A stretch of DNA of 64,000 bases, from NCBI GenBank assembly GCA_036504875.1, contig DASXUK010000016.1, forward strand, positions 60,838 to 124,837. The letters are read 5' to 3'. The translations under genes and the position numbers were made by a program. This stretch comes from JACPFJ01 sp036504875. Its GTDB lineage: Bacteria > Desulfobacterota > Desulfuromonadia > Geobacterales > Pseudopelobacteraceae. The notes beneath the pieces are model-generated. The model did not search any database. It saw nothing but the letters and a program-made list of their open reading frames with translations, and was not told where the DNA came from. Below are positions 1 to 10,334 of this stretch, in pieces; position 1 is the stretch's first letter, and each line of letters starts with the position of its first letter.

Positions 1-2098
1 GCAGATCGCCGGCCAGATCAACAGCCCCGACCAGAGCGCGGTCGATCTCTCCCAATTGCAGGAGGCGGACAGCGGTTTCCACTGAGCGGATGCCGGAGTT
101 TTCTTCGCTTGAAATGGTAAAGCCCGGGCCGCCGCAGCGGAACTCTCTGGCAATCCGGCTGGCCACGATGTTGCCGAGCGCCCCCATGGTGCGGTTAGCG
201 GTCAGGGGCGGGGAGGCTTCGTCTCGGAGTTGGGCGATCCAGGTCTCCAGCTCCTCCGGTGCAAGCTCACGACCCATTTCCTTGGCCCAGGCCCGTGCCT
301 TTTCAGCCAGTGACCAGCGGAAACTGAAATTGGTGCTGTTGAGATCCAGGGCGATGCCGATGAAGACACCTGTCCGCAGGTTTTCTTCACGGTCAAGACC
401 GGCATCGGACATGGCGCCGGCCGCTGTCTGAAGCATGAGCAGCTGCTGGGGCAACATTTCTTCCATCTCGCGGGGCGGGATGCGGAACTGTTCTGTTCCG
501 ACCTCTATATCGTCCAGAAAAAAGCCCTTGAATGGAAAGTTGTTCAGCCCTTCAGCACGATACCAGGCGCTTTCGTCGGCTCCCCACCATTTGCTTGGGG
601 AACCGGGGCTGATTTTTTCGACCCCACCAAGTACCCGCTCCTGAAAGGATCGCAATGATTTGCAAGGGCCGAAGCGGGCATCCATTCCAACCACTGCCAC
701 GGCTGTTTTATGTTTTTTTTCGCTTTTTGGCTGTCTGGCTGCTTTGGATACCGGGAGCCATTCCTCAAGAAGCAGATGGGCGTTGATGCCACCAAAACCA
801 AAGGCGCTCACTGCAGCGCGTCTGGGAATGCCATCACCCCGGCGACGCCAGGGCATTTCCTCGGTCAGGACACGGAAGGGGCTGTTGTCGAGATCCATGC
901 CGGATTGCGGGGCGCTGAAATTGGCAGTAGGGGGCAGTATTTCCCCGCGCAGAGCCAGAAGTGTCTTGGTAAGGGCGGCTGCCCCGGCAGCGGTAAGCAG
1001 ATGACCAATATTTGATTTAACCGAACCGATGATGCAGGGGGTTTCGGTTGGTCGCACATCGCCCCATAGTTCCCGCAGACTGGCTACTTCGATGGCATCG
1101 CCAACCGGAGTGCCGGTGGCGTGGCATTCGATCAGATCAACATCGCTCGGTGTCCAGCCGGCCTTGTTATAGGCCGAGCGCATGGCGCGCAACTGTCCTT
1201 CGGAAAGCGGGGCCAGCAGACTGCCCCCCACATCGTTGGCCAGGCCGATACCCTTGATGATGCCATAGATGTGATCTCCGTGCGCAACAGCGTCCTCGGT
1301 ACGTTTAAGCAGGAATATGCCGGCCCCTTCACCAACCACCAGGCCATCGCCGGATGCATCGAAAGGTGAACAGATTCCACGACGCGACAGGGCGCGCAAC
1401 TGGGAAAATCCCATTTGGGTATAGAGCGGGTCCGGACGGGAAACACCACCGGTCAGCATGGCATCGGCGCGACCGGCCAGCAGTTCGTCGGCGGCCAGTT
1501 TAATGGCGTAAAGAGATGAAGCGCAGGCAGCGTCCAATGTACAGCTGCCGCCACCCAGACCTAGTGCCTGGGCCAGGATACCGGCAGGAAGACCGGCAAC
1601 ATAGCGATTAAGAGGATTGGTTGATTGTCCGCTGGTGGGGCGATTAAGAAGTTTTTCCTCAAAGGTTCGGCCGAGGAACTGGCTGGCCAGCATGGCGGAT
1701 GTCTCAGTCGGCAGGGCCAGGTTACCAATAATTACCCCGATCCGGGAGCGATCAAGCGGCTCGGTAATCCCGTCGTCAAAGGCGCGTTTGCCAACGTGGA
1801 GCAGGAGGTGGAAGAGCGGATCAAGGCCGTCAAAAAAATCATGACCGACTGCCAGTCCGGTCAGGGTATTGATGGAGGGAATCTGATCCAGAAAACAACC
1901 GCGTCTGGAATAGACCTTATCGGCCTTGCCGACAACCGGATCATAGGCGTTATCAGCGGAAAGCAGCCACCTCCCGGCAGGTACCTCGCGGGCAGCGCTT
2001 TTACCGGTCCTTATATTTGTCCAGAAGTTTTCAAGTTCCGGTGCATCGGGAAAGATACCGCCGATCCCGACAATTGCCACTGACTGCGCATAATGCAT
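1..2098 (-). CDS. PfaC-like polyketide/fatty acid synthase, KS-CLF part (3' end off the left edge)
   Basis: Reading the minus strand from the ATG at 2098 gives one open frame with no stop to base 1, so the gene is partial. Residues 1 to about 430 are a beta-ketoacyl synthase: the active-site Cys192 lies in DAACASS, followed by the His motifs ECHATGT and GSVKSNIGH. A second KS-like domain starts at about residue 450. In it the motif corresponding to DAACASS reads SSEENSG (Cys replaced by Glu666), which marks it as a chain-length-factor domain. KS followed by CLF is the arrangement of PfaC subunits of PUFA-type synthases; their dehydratase domains would lie outside the window. The ATG overlaps the TGA of the upstream PfaA-like gene (TGATG), implying translational coupling. 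The family call is firm; the product is unknown, because Pfa-like loci also make lipids other than EPA or DHA. Confidence 0.85.
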   Translation of the reverse strand, partial: MHYAQSVAIVGIGGIFPDAPELENFWTNIRTGKSAAREVPAGRWLLSADNAYDPVVGKADKVYSRRGCFLDQIPSINTLTGLAVGHDFFDGLDPLFHLLLHVGKRAFDDGITEPLDRSRIGVIIGNLALPTETSAMLASQFLGRTFEEKLLNRPTSGQSTNPLNRYVAGLPAGILAQALGLGGGSCTLDAACASSLYAIKLAADELLAGRADAMLTGGVSRPDPLYTQMGFSQLRALSRRGICSPFDASGDGLVVGEGAGIFLLKRTEDAVAHGDHIYGIIKGIGLANDVGGSLLAPLSEGQLRAMRSAYNKAGWTPSDVDLIECHATGTPVGDAIEVASLRELWGDVRPTETPCIIGSVKSNIGHLLTAAGAAALTKTLLALRGEILPPTANFSAPQSGMDLDNSPFRVLTEEMPWRRRGDGIPRRAAVSAFGFGGINAHLLLEEWLPVSKAARQPKSEKKHKTAVAVVGMDARFGPCKSLRSFQERVLGGVEKISPGSPSKWWGADESAWYRAEGLNNFPFKGFFLDDIEVGTEQFRIPPREMEEMLPQQLLMLQTAAGAMSDAGLDREENLRTGVFIGIALDLNSTNFSFRWSLAEKARAWAKEMGRELAPEELETWIAQLRDEASPPLTANRTMGALGNIVASRIAREFRCGGPGFTISSEENSGIRSVETAVRLLQLGEIDRALVGAVDLAGDL

Positions 2099-5000
2099 CA
2101 GGCTGCTCTCAGAGCGCCGGAAACCAACTTAGGCAACTGGTTTAGCTGAAAGGCCCGTCCCAGGGAAGGATCAATGACGCACTCGTAGTCTTCAAGGCGC
2201 GCAACAAGTTTTCCTGAATTACGGTCCAGGAATTCCATGTCCGCGGTGGCGCCGTGCTCGCGTTCCGCGGTAACCCGGATTATAACCTGAGCACCGTCGG
2301 TTGGAAATATCTCGCTGTACTGCCGGTATCGGCCAGCAAAACAGGGCAGCGAACCGGAGCCGAAGCGCTCGAAGCTCCACAGGATCATCATCTGAAAGGC
2401 GCTGTCGATCACCAGTGGATCGGTGATCCAGGCGCCTCTGAAGGGTTGTCTGATCCATTCGGTCGGTTGCGGAGCCCTCTTGACCAGGGCAGCAATACCC
2501 TTGTCTGAGCAGCACTCAACATGTTCTATGCCCTGCAGATCAGAACCGTGGAAGAGACGGGCAGGGTCATAGATCCGGCCATTAAGAGGAGTATAGGGTG
2601 AATCGGGCAAATCGCTGATCGAGCGGATGCCTTCAGGAAGCTTTCGGGCCAGAACGATTTCGGCCCTGGCATGCAGGAGGGCGCGGCCATCGCGGCCGGT
2701 TCCGATCAGTTCAGTTGTCACAATATACAGTGAATCACGTTTTTCGGCACGTCCGGCCATGATCCGGACGGTATAGGGGGTGTTCCGCTCGAAAACAACA
2801 CCCTTGCAGATACGCAGATCGTTGAAGCCGTGGCAACGCAGTCCGGGATTGCCGTGCAGCGCGCCATGCGCCAGCCATTCCACGATCATGGCCATGGGAA
2901 GTACTGCCTTGCCGTCCATGACATGGGAACGCAGAAAGGGATAGTCATCCACCCTCAGGGTCAGATTGAAGGCCTCCGCAAGCGGAGTTGTTGATGCCGG
3001 AGCAGTGACAGCGGCAGATTTCTCGATATTTTCAGCCAGAGCTACTACCTCTACCGGTGCGCTGGTGGCGGCAATCTCGCGGATCAGCAGGTCGCCACCC
3101 TCGGCCAGGCTGATCAAGCCGATGCCCTCGCCGGCAAAAACCTTTTTCAGCGCCGGGGTGACCATGCCGCCGTCCCACGGGCCCCAGTTGATGCTGACTG
3201 TTCGGCAGGCCGGGCGGCGTCTGGCAACATCCTGGGCCAGCTTGTTAAGTACCTCGTTGGCCACAGCATAATCAACCTGGCCGGTACGGCCGAAGCGACC
3301 GGTAGTAGAGGCAAACAGTGCAATAAAGCGGAGATCGTCGCCGGCGGTGGCCGCCAGGAGCGCGCGCAGGCCATGGACCTTGGTGGCATAGACCATGGCA
3401 AACTGCTCACGGGTCTTGTCAATGATCAGGCGATCAGCCAGAACACCGGCGCCGTGCACAATGCCCCGGATCGGGCCGTATTCGCTGCGGATTTGCTTGA
3501 GGAGAGTGCTGACTGCAGCATTGTCCCTGATATCAACCGAACGGTAGATGGCCCGGCCGCCGGCAGCCTCGACGTTGGCCAGTGTGGTGCGCAGTTCGCG
3601 ACCTGCGGTAACCGCGCGGTAGCGCTCCTCGATCTCTCGCGGATGAAGCTTTTCTCCAGAGTGCTCGAGTATGGCACGTTTTACAACGCTTTCTTCAATC
3701 AGGCCAGCCAGCCAGTGTGGCTCCGGAAGAAGCTCAGGGCTTCTGCCCAGCAGCACCAGGAGTGGCTGATAGGCCCTGGCCAGCGCTACCGCCGCTGCGG
3801 TAGTGACGCCGCGTCCGCCGCCGGTCACGACAACTACCTCGCCGGCCAGGACCGGGGCAGTTTTGGGTGTCGGCAGTGCCGGCAGGTCGGCCAGAATCAG
3901 CCCGATCCGGCCGTTGGCTGTCAGCCCGACTTCCACCGGACCACTACGGAATAGTTCATCCGCTACGGCGCGGGCCGGAGAGGTACTGTCCGGAAAACTT
4001 CCCAGGTCAATGGCCTTGCAGGTTACGTCGGTCCACTCACGGGCAGCGGTCTTGACAAGTCCGGCCAGTCCGCCGGAAAGCGGGTCGGTCAGGAATGTCT
4101 TGCTATCACAGCCAAAGGATCCATCCAGGCGCGAAACAGTAGCGAAAAGCGCGCCGCCTGCCGCCGCTGCCCGACGGAGGGCCGGAGCAGCGTGTTTGAG
4201 GAGGATAAAGGAATTTTCCAGAAACTGGTCGTCGGTACCGGCCAAGGGCGCTATGATGACAAGAGCCGAAATCTCGACCGAGGTCGCCACTATTTCCGGT
4301 TGGTCAGCCGAAACCAGACGCACATTATGACCGCTGTTGCGGAGCATGGTGCCTAGTTGTTCTGAAAACCCGGAACCGTCATCGGAGATCCAGCACTCTC
4401 CGCCTTGCGCCAATGTGATGCTTCCGCTGGGATGGTCAAGTGACACCGAGCAGATGCTGCTGCGTTTTACTATTGCTGCAGTCAATGACGGCGTTATCGC
4501 CGGTGGGGACGTCGTCTGAACAGCACACGGCTCTTCATTGCAACAGGGACTGTCTTGTTTGATTACAATGCCGGCCCCCAGATGTGCGGCGATCTCGGCC
4601 AGTGTGCGCAACGATCCCATATGTTCCGGTCCTATGACAGGAGCGCCCGGCAGGCGATCCTGCAGGGCGGACAGGATCTCGACCCGCTTGATCGAGTCGA
4701 TCCCCAGATCGGAGTCCATGCCCATATCCAGTTCGAGCATCTCGGTCGGATAGCCGGTTTTCTCGCTGACCACCGCCAGCAGGGTTTCGGTGATCCGGTC
4801 GGCTGTCGGAAGTGTTGCAACAGGTGTGACAGCGCCGGATGAAATGGCATGCGGCTCGTTACCGGCCCCCAGATGTGCGGCGATTTCAGCCAAGGTGCGC
4901 AGCGATCCCATATGTTCCGGCCCGATGACCGGAGCGCCCGGCAGGCGATCCTGGAGGGCGGACAGGATCTCGACCCTTTTAATCGAGTCGATCCCCAGAT

Positions 5001-8000
5001 CGGAATCCATGCCCATGTCCAGTTCGAGCATCTCGGTCGGATAGCCGGTTTTTTCGCTGACAACAGCCAGCAGGGTCTCGGTGATTTTATCGGCTGCCAA
5101 AGATGTTGCGACAGTTGCGACAGCGCCGGATGCGACCGCCTGCGGCTCAGTGCCCGCTCCCAGATGGGCGGCGATCTCAGCCAAGGTGCGCAGCGATCCC
5201 ATATGTTCCGGCCCGATGACCGGAGCGCCCGGCAGGTGATCCTGGAGGGCGGACAGGATCTCGACCCTTTTAATCGAGTCGATCCCCAGATCGGAATCCA
5301 TGCCCATGTCCAGTTCGAGCATTTCGATCGGATAACCGGTTTTCTCGCTGACCACGCCTAGCAAGGTTTCGGTGATGCGGTTCTGTTTGTGGTCTGGCTT
5401 CACGGCCAGCGGTGCCGGCATGGAAATGGGTTGCGGCTTCTGAACAGTGGCCTCAGGTACCATAACAGCCGGTGCTGCTCTAGTAAACGCTACCTGGCCA
5501 GAGACTGCGCTCCCCTCCTGGAGGAGGTGCTGCTGTTGTGCGAGCAGGGTTTGAATAGTTTTGGCCGAGGTCTCCTGTCCTTCCAGGAAGCGGCGATGCA
5601 ACTGGGCGGTTTCCTCCTGCATCTTCTGCAGCACCGCCATGCCTTCCCTGGTTACCCGAAGTGACTCGGTCAGCACAGCCCGGCCAATCGGGCTGTTGCT
5701 GGAAGTGTGATTTTGAGCCTGGGCTGCAACACCCTGTGCCGGGACAACAGCCGTGGCAGGTCGGGTAGCCGGTGTCACCGGTGGCCTTTTTGGCCTTGGT
5801 TTTACATAATTGGCGCCGCAGATTGGCACAGTCATGAGCGGTTTTTTGGCATTAGCCGCCGGCGGAAGGTAATCGGCATCCCAGAGAGCGAGATTGGCAT
5901 CATGACCGCCAACCGCGATTCTGGCCAGTGCCCGCGCCAGATCGGCCAGACCGGAGCGTTTGCCACTGGATGCATCGATCGAGTGGGCCACATGTTCCCG
6001 CTCGCCGAGAATGGCAGACACCAGTCCGGTCAAGCGCGCCCCCGGTCCAGCCTCTATGAAAGTGCGCACGCCGGCCGCATACATCGCTTCAATCTGGGCC
6101 ACGAACTCAACCGGGCGTGCCAACTGTTCCGCCAGAAGGGTCCGGGCGGCTGCGGCGTTAGCCGGATATTCCTGTGCGTTGGTGTTGGCATAGACCGGAA
6201 TGCGCGCCTTGTGGAGCTTGATTTTATCCAAGGCGGTCTTGAATGGCTTTGCTGCATCGGCCACCAGTGTGCTGTGGAAGGCGGCGGCTACAGGGAGCCT
6301 TTTGCAGGCTATTTTGCGCGCTGAAAAAACAGTCACGGCCCGCTCAATCTCGGAAGTGCTGCCGGACAGTACCGCTTGTGCCGGGGCGTTGCGGTTGGCG
6401 ATTACCAGATCAAGTTTTTCAGCTATGATGATTTCCTCGATAACCGACAATGGCGCAGGAACCGCGAGCATGCTGCCCTTGTCGCCGCCTCCCTCACCCA
6501 TCAGAGCGCCGCGCAGGCGGGACAGCTCATGGAAAACGGTTTCATCCAGGCGTCCGGCGGTACAGAGAGCGGTCAGTTCACCGTAACTGTGCCCCGCCGT
6601 GGCATCCGGTTCGATGCCGAACGATTTCAGAAGCTTCATCAGGCCCAGACTAACCGCGCCGATGGCTGGTTGGGCAGCTTGGGTCGCCCGCAGGGCTGCT
6701 TCCTGGAGCTCTTTGTCTTGCGGAGTAAATGCTGTTGGCGGATAGATAAGGTCGGAAAGCGTTCGGTGGTCGGGTGAGGAAAATCCGTTGTCAGCCGCAG
6801 TTAGGGTCTCTAGCATTTCGGGAAAGCGGCAGGCCAGATCGCGGAGCATGCCGGTGTACTGGGCCCCTTGGCCCGGGAACAGCATTCCAAGCCGGCCGGA
6901 TTTCTCTCCGGTTGCGAAAAAAGCTCCGTCAGGTGTGCTCCATGGCGTTTGGGAATTGGTTCGCAGCATGGTGCCTGCGTTGGCAACGAGCGCGGCTATC
7001 CGGGTGTGATTTTTTTCCACAACCAGCGCCAGACGGCAGGGGGCTTTGGTGTTAAAAGAGGCCCGCGAAGCCATGGCCGCAGCTCGCAGTTCGTTCCAGG
7101 AACCATCGGCCGGCACAGCGTTCAGGGCGGTCTCCAGCTCGCCGGCATTGGCGCCTGAGAAAGCAAGTATCTGCACGTTGCCGTCCCAGACCGCCGAATC
7201 CCGGGTAGGTGTATATTCTTCCAGCACCAGATGGAAGTTGGAGCCACCGAAACCAAAGGCGCTCACTCCGGCGCGGCGTGGCGTGTTGTTGCGCGGCAGC
7301 CAGGGGCGCTTCTCGGTGGTCAGATAAAAGGGGGTGCGTCCCGAAGTCACTTCATCAAGCGGTTTTTTAACCTTGATAGTGGGAGGGATAACCTTGTTAT
7401 GCAGTGCCAACGCGGCCTTGATCAGGCCGGCTGATCCGGCCGAAGCCTTGGTGTGCCCAATCTGGGATTTTACCGAACCGAGTGAACACCAGGGGGTATC
7501 GGATTGGCCGTAGACATCGCGCAGGGCGCTGACCTCGACCGCATCGCCGACCTTGGTTCCGGTGCCGTGAGCCTCCACCAGGCCGATGCTGTCCGGCGTC
7601 ACCCCGGCACGGTCATAGGCGTCCAGCAGCGCTTTTTTCTGTCCTGAAGCGCTCGGGGCGTAAATCGCGTCCCCTTTTCCATCGCTGGAAGAGCCGATGC
7701 CGCGGATTACCGAGTAGATTCGGTCCCCATCGCGTTCCGCGTCGGCCAGCCGCTTTATAACCACGATCCCGAGTCCTTCGCCCAGGATAGTGCCGTCTCC
7801 GGCTGCATCGAACGGCTTGGCATCGCCGGTGGGAGAGAGGGCCGGGGTTTTGCTGAAGCACATGTACATAAAGATGTCATTGAAGGTGTCTATGCCACCG
7901 GTGACCACCATGTCGGACTTGCCGGTAGCCAACTCCATGCCGGCCAGGTGCAGCGCGCTGAAGGAGCTGGCGCAGGCCGCATCTACCACGCAGTTGGTCC

Positions 8001-8619
8001 CGCCCAGGTCGTACTGTTTGCTGATCCGTCCAGCTACTACGTTACCAAGCAGGCCGGGAAAGGAATTTTCCTGCCAGGGTACGTACGAGTCGGAGATTCT
8101 TTCGACAACATCATTGGCGACCGAATCGTCCACCCCGGCATCCTTGAGCGCCTTGCGCCAGATCGGGTGTCCCAGTCTTGCGCCGAGCGGTATCACCAGC
8201 TCTAGCGTGCCGGTAACACCAAGAATCACGCTGGTTCTGTTTCGGTCATAGTCTTTATCCGGGCCGTAGCCGGCATCTTTCAAGGCCTGGCCGGCAGTCA
8301 CCAGTCCCAGCAACTGGGATGTGTCGATAGCTTCCAAAACATTGGGCGGGATGTTGAACTCCATCGGATTGAAGTCGATCGGGCTTAAAAAACCGCCTCG
8401 CTTGCCATAGGTGCGATCCGGGGATTTCTGATCCTGATCGAAATAGTCCGCCACCTGCCAATGAGTGGAGGGAATCTCTGTGATGGCGTCGATCCCTTCC
8501 GAGATGTTGGACCAGTAATCGTTGCTGTTTTCCGCTTGCGGGAAGTGGCAGCCGATGCCGATGATCGCCAGTGGTGTGAATGCAGCGGGAGGGTCCGAGT
8601 GCTGGTTACGTTTTTTCAC
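2098..8619 (-). CDS. PfaA-like multidomain synthase (KS-AT-ACPx3-KR-DH)
   Basis: A 2173-residue iterative type I synthase. Order: ketosynthase (about 12-450; Cys216 in DAACASS, His in EAHGTGT and SQIGHTKAS), acyltransferase (about 575-880; LFPGQGAQ and GHSYGE), a Pro/Ala/Gln-rich linker, three tandem acyl carrier domains (about 1075-1345; each with LGIDSIKRVEIL around the phosphopantetheine Ser), ketoreductase (about 1560-1830; VVTGGGRGV, then Tyr in GQVDYAVANE), and a C-terminal product-template/dehydratase-like hotdog region (about 1845-2150; FLRSHVMDG and DPLVIDSAFQ). This matches PfaA of PUFA/secondary-lipid synthases. The start is GTG at 8619, inside a GTGA overlap with the PfaD-like gene, so the three genes form one operon. 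Each cycle would condense, reduce and dehydrate an ACP-bound chain, with PfaD as enoyl reductase. Final chain length and unsaturation cannot be read from the sequence. Confidence 0.9.
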   Translation of the reverse strand: MKKRNQHSDPPAAFTPLAIIGIGCHFPQAENSNDYWSNISEGIDAITEIPSTHWQVADYFDQDQKSPDRTYGKRGGFLSPIDFNPMEFNIPPNVLEAIDTSQLLGLVTAGQALKDAGYGPDKDYDRNRTSVILGVTGTLELVIPLGARLGHPIWRKALKDAGVDDSVANDVVERISDSYVPWQENSFPGLLGNVVAGRISKQYDLGGTNCVVDAACASSFSALHLAGMELATGKSDMVVTGGIDTFNDIFMYMCFSKTPALSPTGDAKPFDAAGDGTILGEGLGIVVIKRLADAERDGDRIYSVIRGIGSSSDGKGDAIYAPSASGQKKALLDAYDRAGVTPDSIGLVEAHGTGTKVGDAVEVSALRDVYGQSDTPWCSLGSVKSQIGHTKASAGSAGLIKAALALHNKVIPPTIKVKKPLDEVTSGRTPFYLTTEKRPWLPRNNTPRRAGVSAFGFGGSNFHLVLEEYTPTRDSAVWDGNVQILAFSGANAGELETALNAVPADGSWNELRAAAMASRASFNTKAPCRLALVVEKNHTRIAALVANAGTMLRTNSQTPWSTPDGAFFATGEKSGRLGMLFPGQGAQYTGMLRDLACRFPEMLETLTAADNGFSSPDHRTLSDLIYPPTAFTPQDKELQEAALRATQAAQPAIGAVSLGLMKLLKSFGIEPDATAGHSYGELTALCTAGRLDETVFHELSRLRGALMGEGGGDKGSMLAVPAPLSVIEEIIIAEKLDLVIANRNAPAQAVLSGSTSEIERAVTVFSARKIACKRLPVAAAFHSTLVADAAKPFKTALDKIKLHKARIPVYANTNAQEYPANAAAARTLLAEQLARPVEFVAQIEAMYAAGVRTFIEAGPGARLTGLVSAILGEREHVAHSIDASSGKRSGLADLARALARIAVGGHDANLALWDADYLPPAANAKKPLMTVPICGANYVKPRPKRPPVTPATRPATAVVPAQGVAAQAQNHTSSNSPIGRAVLTESLRVTREGMAVLQKMQEETAQLHRRFLEGQETSAKTIQTLLAQQQHLLQEGSAVSGQVAFTRAAPAVMVPEATVQKPQPISMPAPLAVKPDHKQNRITETLLGVVSEKTGYPIEMLELDMGMDSDLGIDSIKRVEILSALQDHLPGAPVIGPEHMGSLRTLAEIAAHLGAGTEPQAVASGAVATVATSLAADKITETLLAVVSEKTGYPTEMLELDMGMDSDLGIDSIKRVEILSALQDRLPGAPVIGPEHMGSLRTLAEIAAHLGAGNEPHAISSGAVTPVATLPTADRITETLLAVVSEKTGYPTEMLELDMGMDSDLGIDSIKRVEILSALQDRLPGAPVIGPEHMGSLRTLAEIAAHLGAGIVIKQDSPCCNEEPCAVQTTSPPAITPSLTAAIVKRSSICSVSLDHPSGSITLAQGGECWISDDGSGFSEQLGTMLRNSGHNVRLVSADQPEIVATSVEISALVIIAPLAGTDDQFLENSFILLKHAAPALRRAAAAGGALFATVSRLDGSFGCDSKTFLTDPLSGGLAGLVKTAAREWTDVTCKAIDLGSFPDSTSPARAVADELFRSGPVEVGLTANGRIGLILADLPALPTPKTAPVLAGEVVVVTGGGRGVTTAAAVALARAYQPLLVLLGRSPELLPEPHWLAGLIEESVVKRAILEHSGEKLHPREIEERYRAVTAGRELRTTLANVEAAGGRAIYRSVDIRDNAAVSTLLKQIRSEYGPIRGIVHGAGVLADRLIIDKTREQFAMVYATKVHGLRALLAATAGDDLRFIALFASTTGRFGRTGQVDYAVANEVLNKLAQDVARRRPACRTVSINWGPWDGGMVTPALKKVFAGEGIGLISLAEGGDLLIREIAATSAPVEVVALAENIEKSAAVTAPASTTPLAEAFNLTLRVDDYPFLRSHVMDGKAVLPMAMIVEWLAHGALHGNPGLRCHGFNDLRICKGVVFERNTPYTVRIMAGRAEKRDSLYIVTTELIGTGRDGRALLHARAEIVLARKLPEGIRSISDLPDSPYTPLNGRIYDPARLFHGSDLQGIEHVECCSDKGIAALVKRAPQPTEWIRQPFRGAWITDPLVIDSAFQMMILWSFERFGSGSLPCFAGRYRQYSEIFPTDGAQVIIRVTAEREHGATADMEFLDRNSGKLVARLEDYECVIDPSLGRAFQLNQLPKLVSGALRAA
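4571..5382 (-). repeat. Three tandem ACP-coding repeats, 291-bp period
   Basis: Inside the PfaA-like gene, three near-identical cores of about 230 bp (4571-4800, 4862-5091, 5153-5382) recur with an exact period of 291 bp, or 97 codons. Each encodes an ACP containing GIDSIKRVEI and the block GPEHMGSLRTLAEIAAHLGA. The linkers between them are Ala/Val/Thr-rich and more divergent. The strong nucleotide similarity suggests recent duplication or gene conversion. Tandem ACPs are typical of PfaA, where their number affects product yield. Confidence 0.9.
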
Positions 8620-10274
8620 CTAAGGTACTCCTTGATCTGTGCGAGTTCGAGCGGTTCCATACGCAAAACTTGGGGCGGAATTGCAATGCCCTGACAGCGA
8701 AGAAAATTGACCCGGGCAAGCAACGCCGCGCCATAGAGAATATTCATTGCCACTGTAGCCACGGCCCGGTTGGAGGGGGATTCAAGGCGAGAACCGGCTG
8801 CCCATTCATTGAACGCCCCCATGGCGGGACCGCACCAGACCTGATAGTCGATCTTGCGGGTGGCGTCACCATCTTTGGCCCAGTGCGCGGCCTGCCCCAG
8901 GTACCAGCGGAAAACCAAGGCCATGCGGTGTTTGGGTTCCTTATCGCCGCGTTCGACCTGGTGAGGATCACGGGACTGGAAATACTCGCGGGTCAGGCGC
9001 CAGATATCCTCCAGTGGAGCCTTGAAAAAGGTCTTCTCCAGTCTTTCTCTCTCGGCAGCCGGAATTTCCGCCAGGCTGGCGTAAGACTGGTAGATTTCGA
9101 ACAGTTTGGCAGCACGCATCGGGAACATGGTGCCACGTTTCAGCACCTGGACGTTGACCCCCATCTCGAACATGTCGGCGGCCGGCGCCATGGCAACATC
9201 GGCCTGACGGGTTTCGGCCAGCATACTACGTACTTCGTCCGATGTGCCGGATTCAAGGCAGGCCTGGTTGACCGAGCCGGTCATGATATAGGCTGCACCC
9301 ATGGCAAATGCGGCCGCGGCCGCTGCCGGTGTGGAAATTCCACCAGCCAGGCCGGCCCGCAGTTTCATGTTGTAGTTGTGAACCGCCTCAAGTCGCGTCG
9401 CCAGCGAAAGTATGGTTGGAAAGAGCGCGCCGGCGGGCCGGTTGTCGGTATGGCCGCCAGAATCGGCCTCAGCGGTAATATACTGGGCCATCGGAATGCC
9501 GGCGGCCATTTCAGCCTGCTCCTGGGTGATTGCTCTGCTTGCAAGAAGTTCCCTCAGGAACGGTTCCGGAGGTGGCGCAAAAAATTTGGCGGCCAGCTCT
9601 TCACGGGAGACTTTGGCAACAATCCGGTTGGGAGCGACTATGTTCCCTTTATCGTCGCGATGAATGCCATGAACCCGGTAGCGGACTAACGGTAAAGTGA
9701 GGTCCAGAAAAGCGGATGCCTCGACCAGGCGCATACCTTTATTGATATATAGTTCGGCCAGCGCCTGTTCCAGCTCCGGTTCGTGCGGAGAGTGGATCAG
9801 GTTGCAACCATAGGGAAATCCACCTTGGGATAGCTTAGCAACCGCGTCTGCTACAGTGGTCAGGGGCAGTCCGGCCGCGCCAAAAAAACCGAGCATCCCG
9901 GCCCGGCCCAACGCTTCAACCATGGCCACGGAGCTGATGCCCTTGGCCATCGAACCCCCCAGGTAAGGGTAGCGGATCGCCAGCTCGGCACAGAAAGAGG
10001 GATCGCCCAGTTGCTCCGGCAGACAGGGGGGGGCATAACCGAGCAGTGGTTGTGCATCCGCACATTTAGCCCAGCTAAGAGAAAAAGTACCGTCCGACAG
10101 TGCAAAGTCAACACCATCTCTGTTGGCGACAAAGAGCGGCAGATGGAGCCGTCGCAGGGATTGTGCCAGATCATGTTCTTTTGGCTCAGCACCTGATGCG
10201 GCTGGACGCCACCATCCGCAATAGCCGGTTCCCGCCTGGTTGCCGACTGTGTTGCTTGTCCGTTGAGACTGCAT
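8616..10274 (-). CDS. PfaD-like FMN-dependent enoyl reductase
   Basis: A 552-residue protein of the PfaD family (nitronate monooxygenase/2-nitropropane dioxygenase-like TIM barrel), the trans-acting enoyl-ACP reductase of PUFA-type synthases. Visible features are YLGGSMAKGISS, EADSGGHTDNRP and GISTPAAAAAAFAMGAAYIMTGSVNQA, the flavin-binding barrel strands, and a C-terminal helical region (MALVFRWYLGQAAHW) typical of PfaD. I prefer the ATG at 10274: AGGAG lies 10 bases upstream (10285-10289), whereas the longer frame would start at a TTG (10301) with no ribosome site. It is first in the operon and its TGA overlaps the GTG of the PfaA-like gene. No PfaB or phosphopantetheinyl transferase gene is seen in the window. 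Confidence 0.9.
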   Translation of the reverse strand: MQSQRTSNTVGNQAGTGYCGWWRPAASGAEPKEHDLAQSLRRLHLPLFVANRDGVDFALSDGTFSLSWAKCADAQPLLGYAPPCLPEQLGDPSFCAELAIRYPYLGGSMAKGISSVAMVEALGRAGMLGFFGAAGLPLTTVADAVAKLSQGGFPYGCNLIHSPHEPELEQALAELYINKGMRLVEASAFLDLTLPLVRYRVHGIHRDDKGNIVAPNRIVAKVSREELAAKFFAPPPEPFLRELLASRAITQEQAEMAAGIPMAQYITAEADSGGHTDNRPAGALFPTILSLATRLEAVHNYNMKLRAGLAGGISTPAAAAAAFAMGAAYIMTGSVNQACLESGTSDEVRSMLAETRQADVAMAPAADMFEMGVNVQVLKRGTMFPMRAAKLFEIYQSYASLAEIPAAERERLEKTFFKAPLEDIWRLTREYFQSRDPHQVERGDKEPKHRMALVFRWYLGQAAHWAKDGDATRKIDYQVWCGPAMGAFNEWAAGSRLESPSNRAVATVAMNILYGAALLARVNFLRCQGIAIPPQVLRMEPLELAQIKEYLR

Positions 10275-10334
10275 CAAACGGGTATCTCCTATGGTCGGCA
10301 ATGAAAAAAATTAGTTTAGATTAAACGGGCAATT

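Noticed and set aside
4571..5382. CRISPR-like spaced repeats
   Set aside because: The period is 291 bp and each unit encodes an ACP; no short repeats with unique spacers exist.
8580..9689. 369-codon plus-strand open frame
   Set aside because: Antisense to the PfaD-like gene, whose motifs and overlaps are convincing; the frame has no ribosome site or family features.
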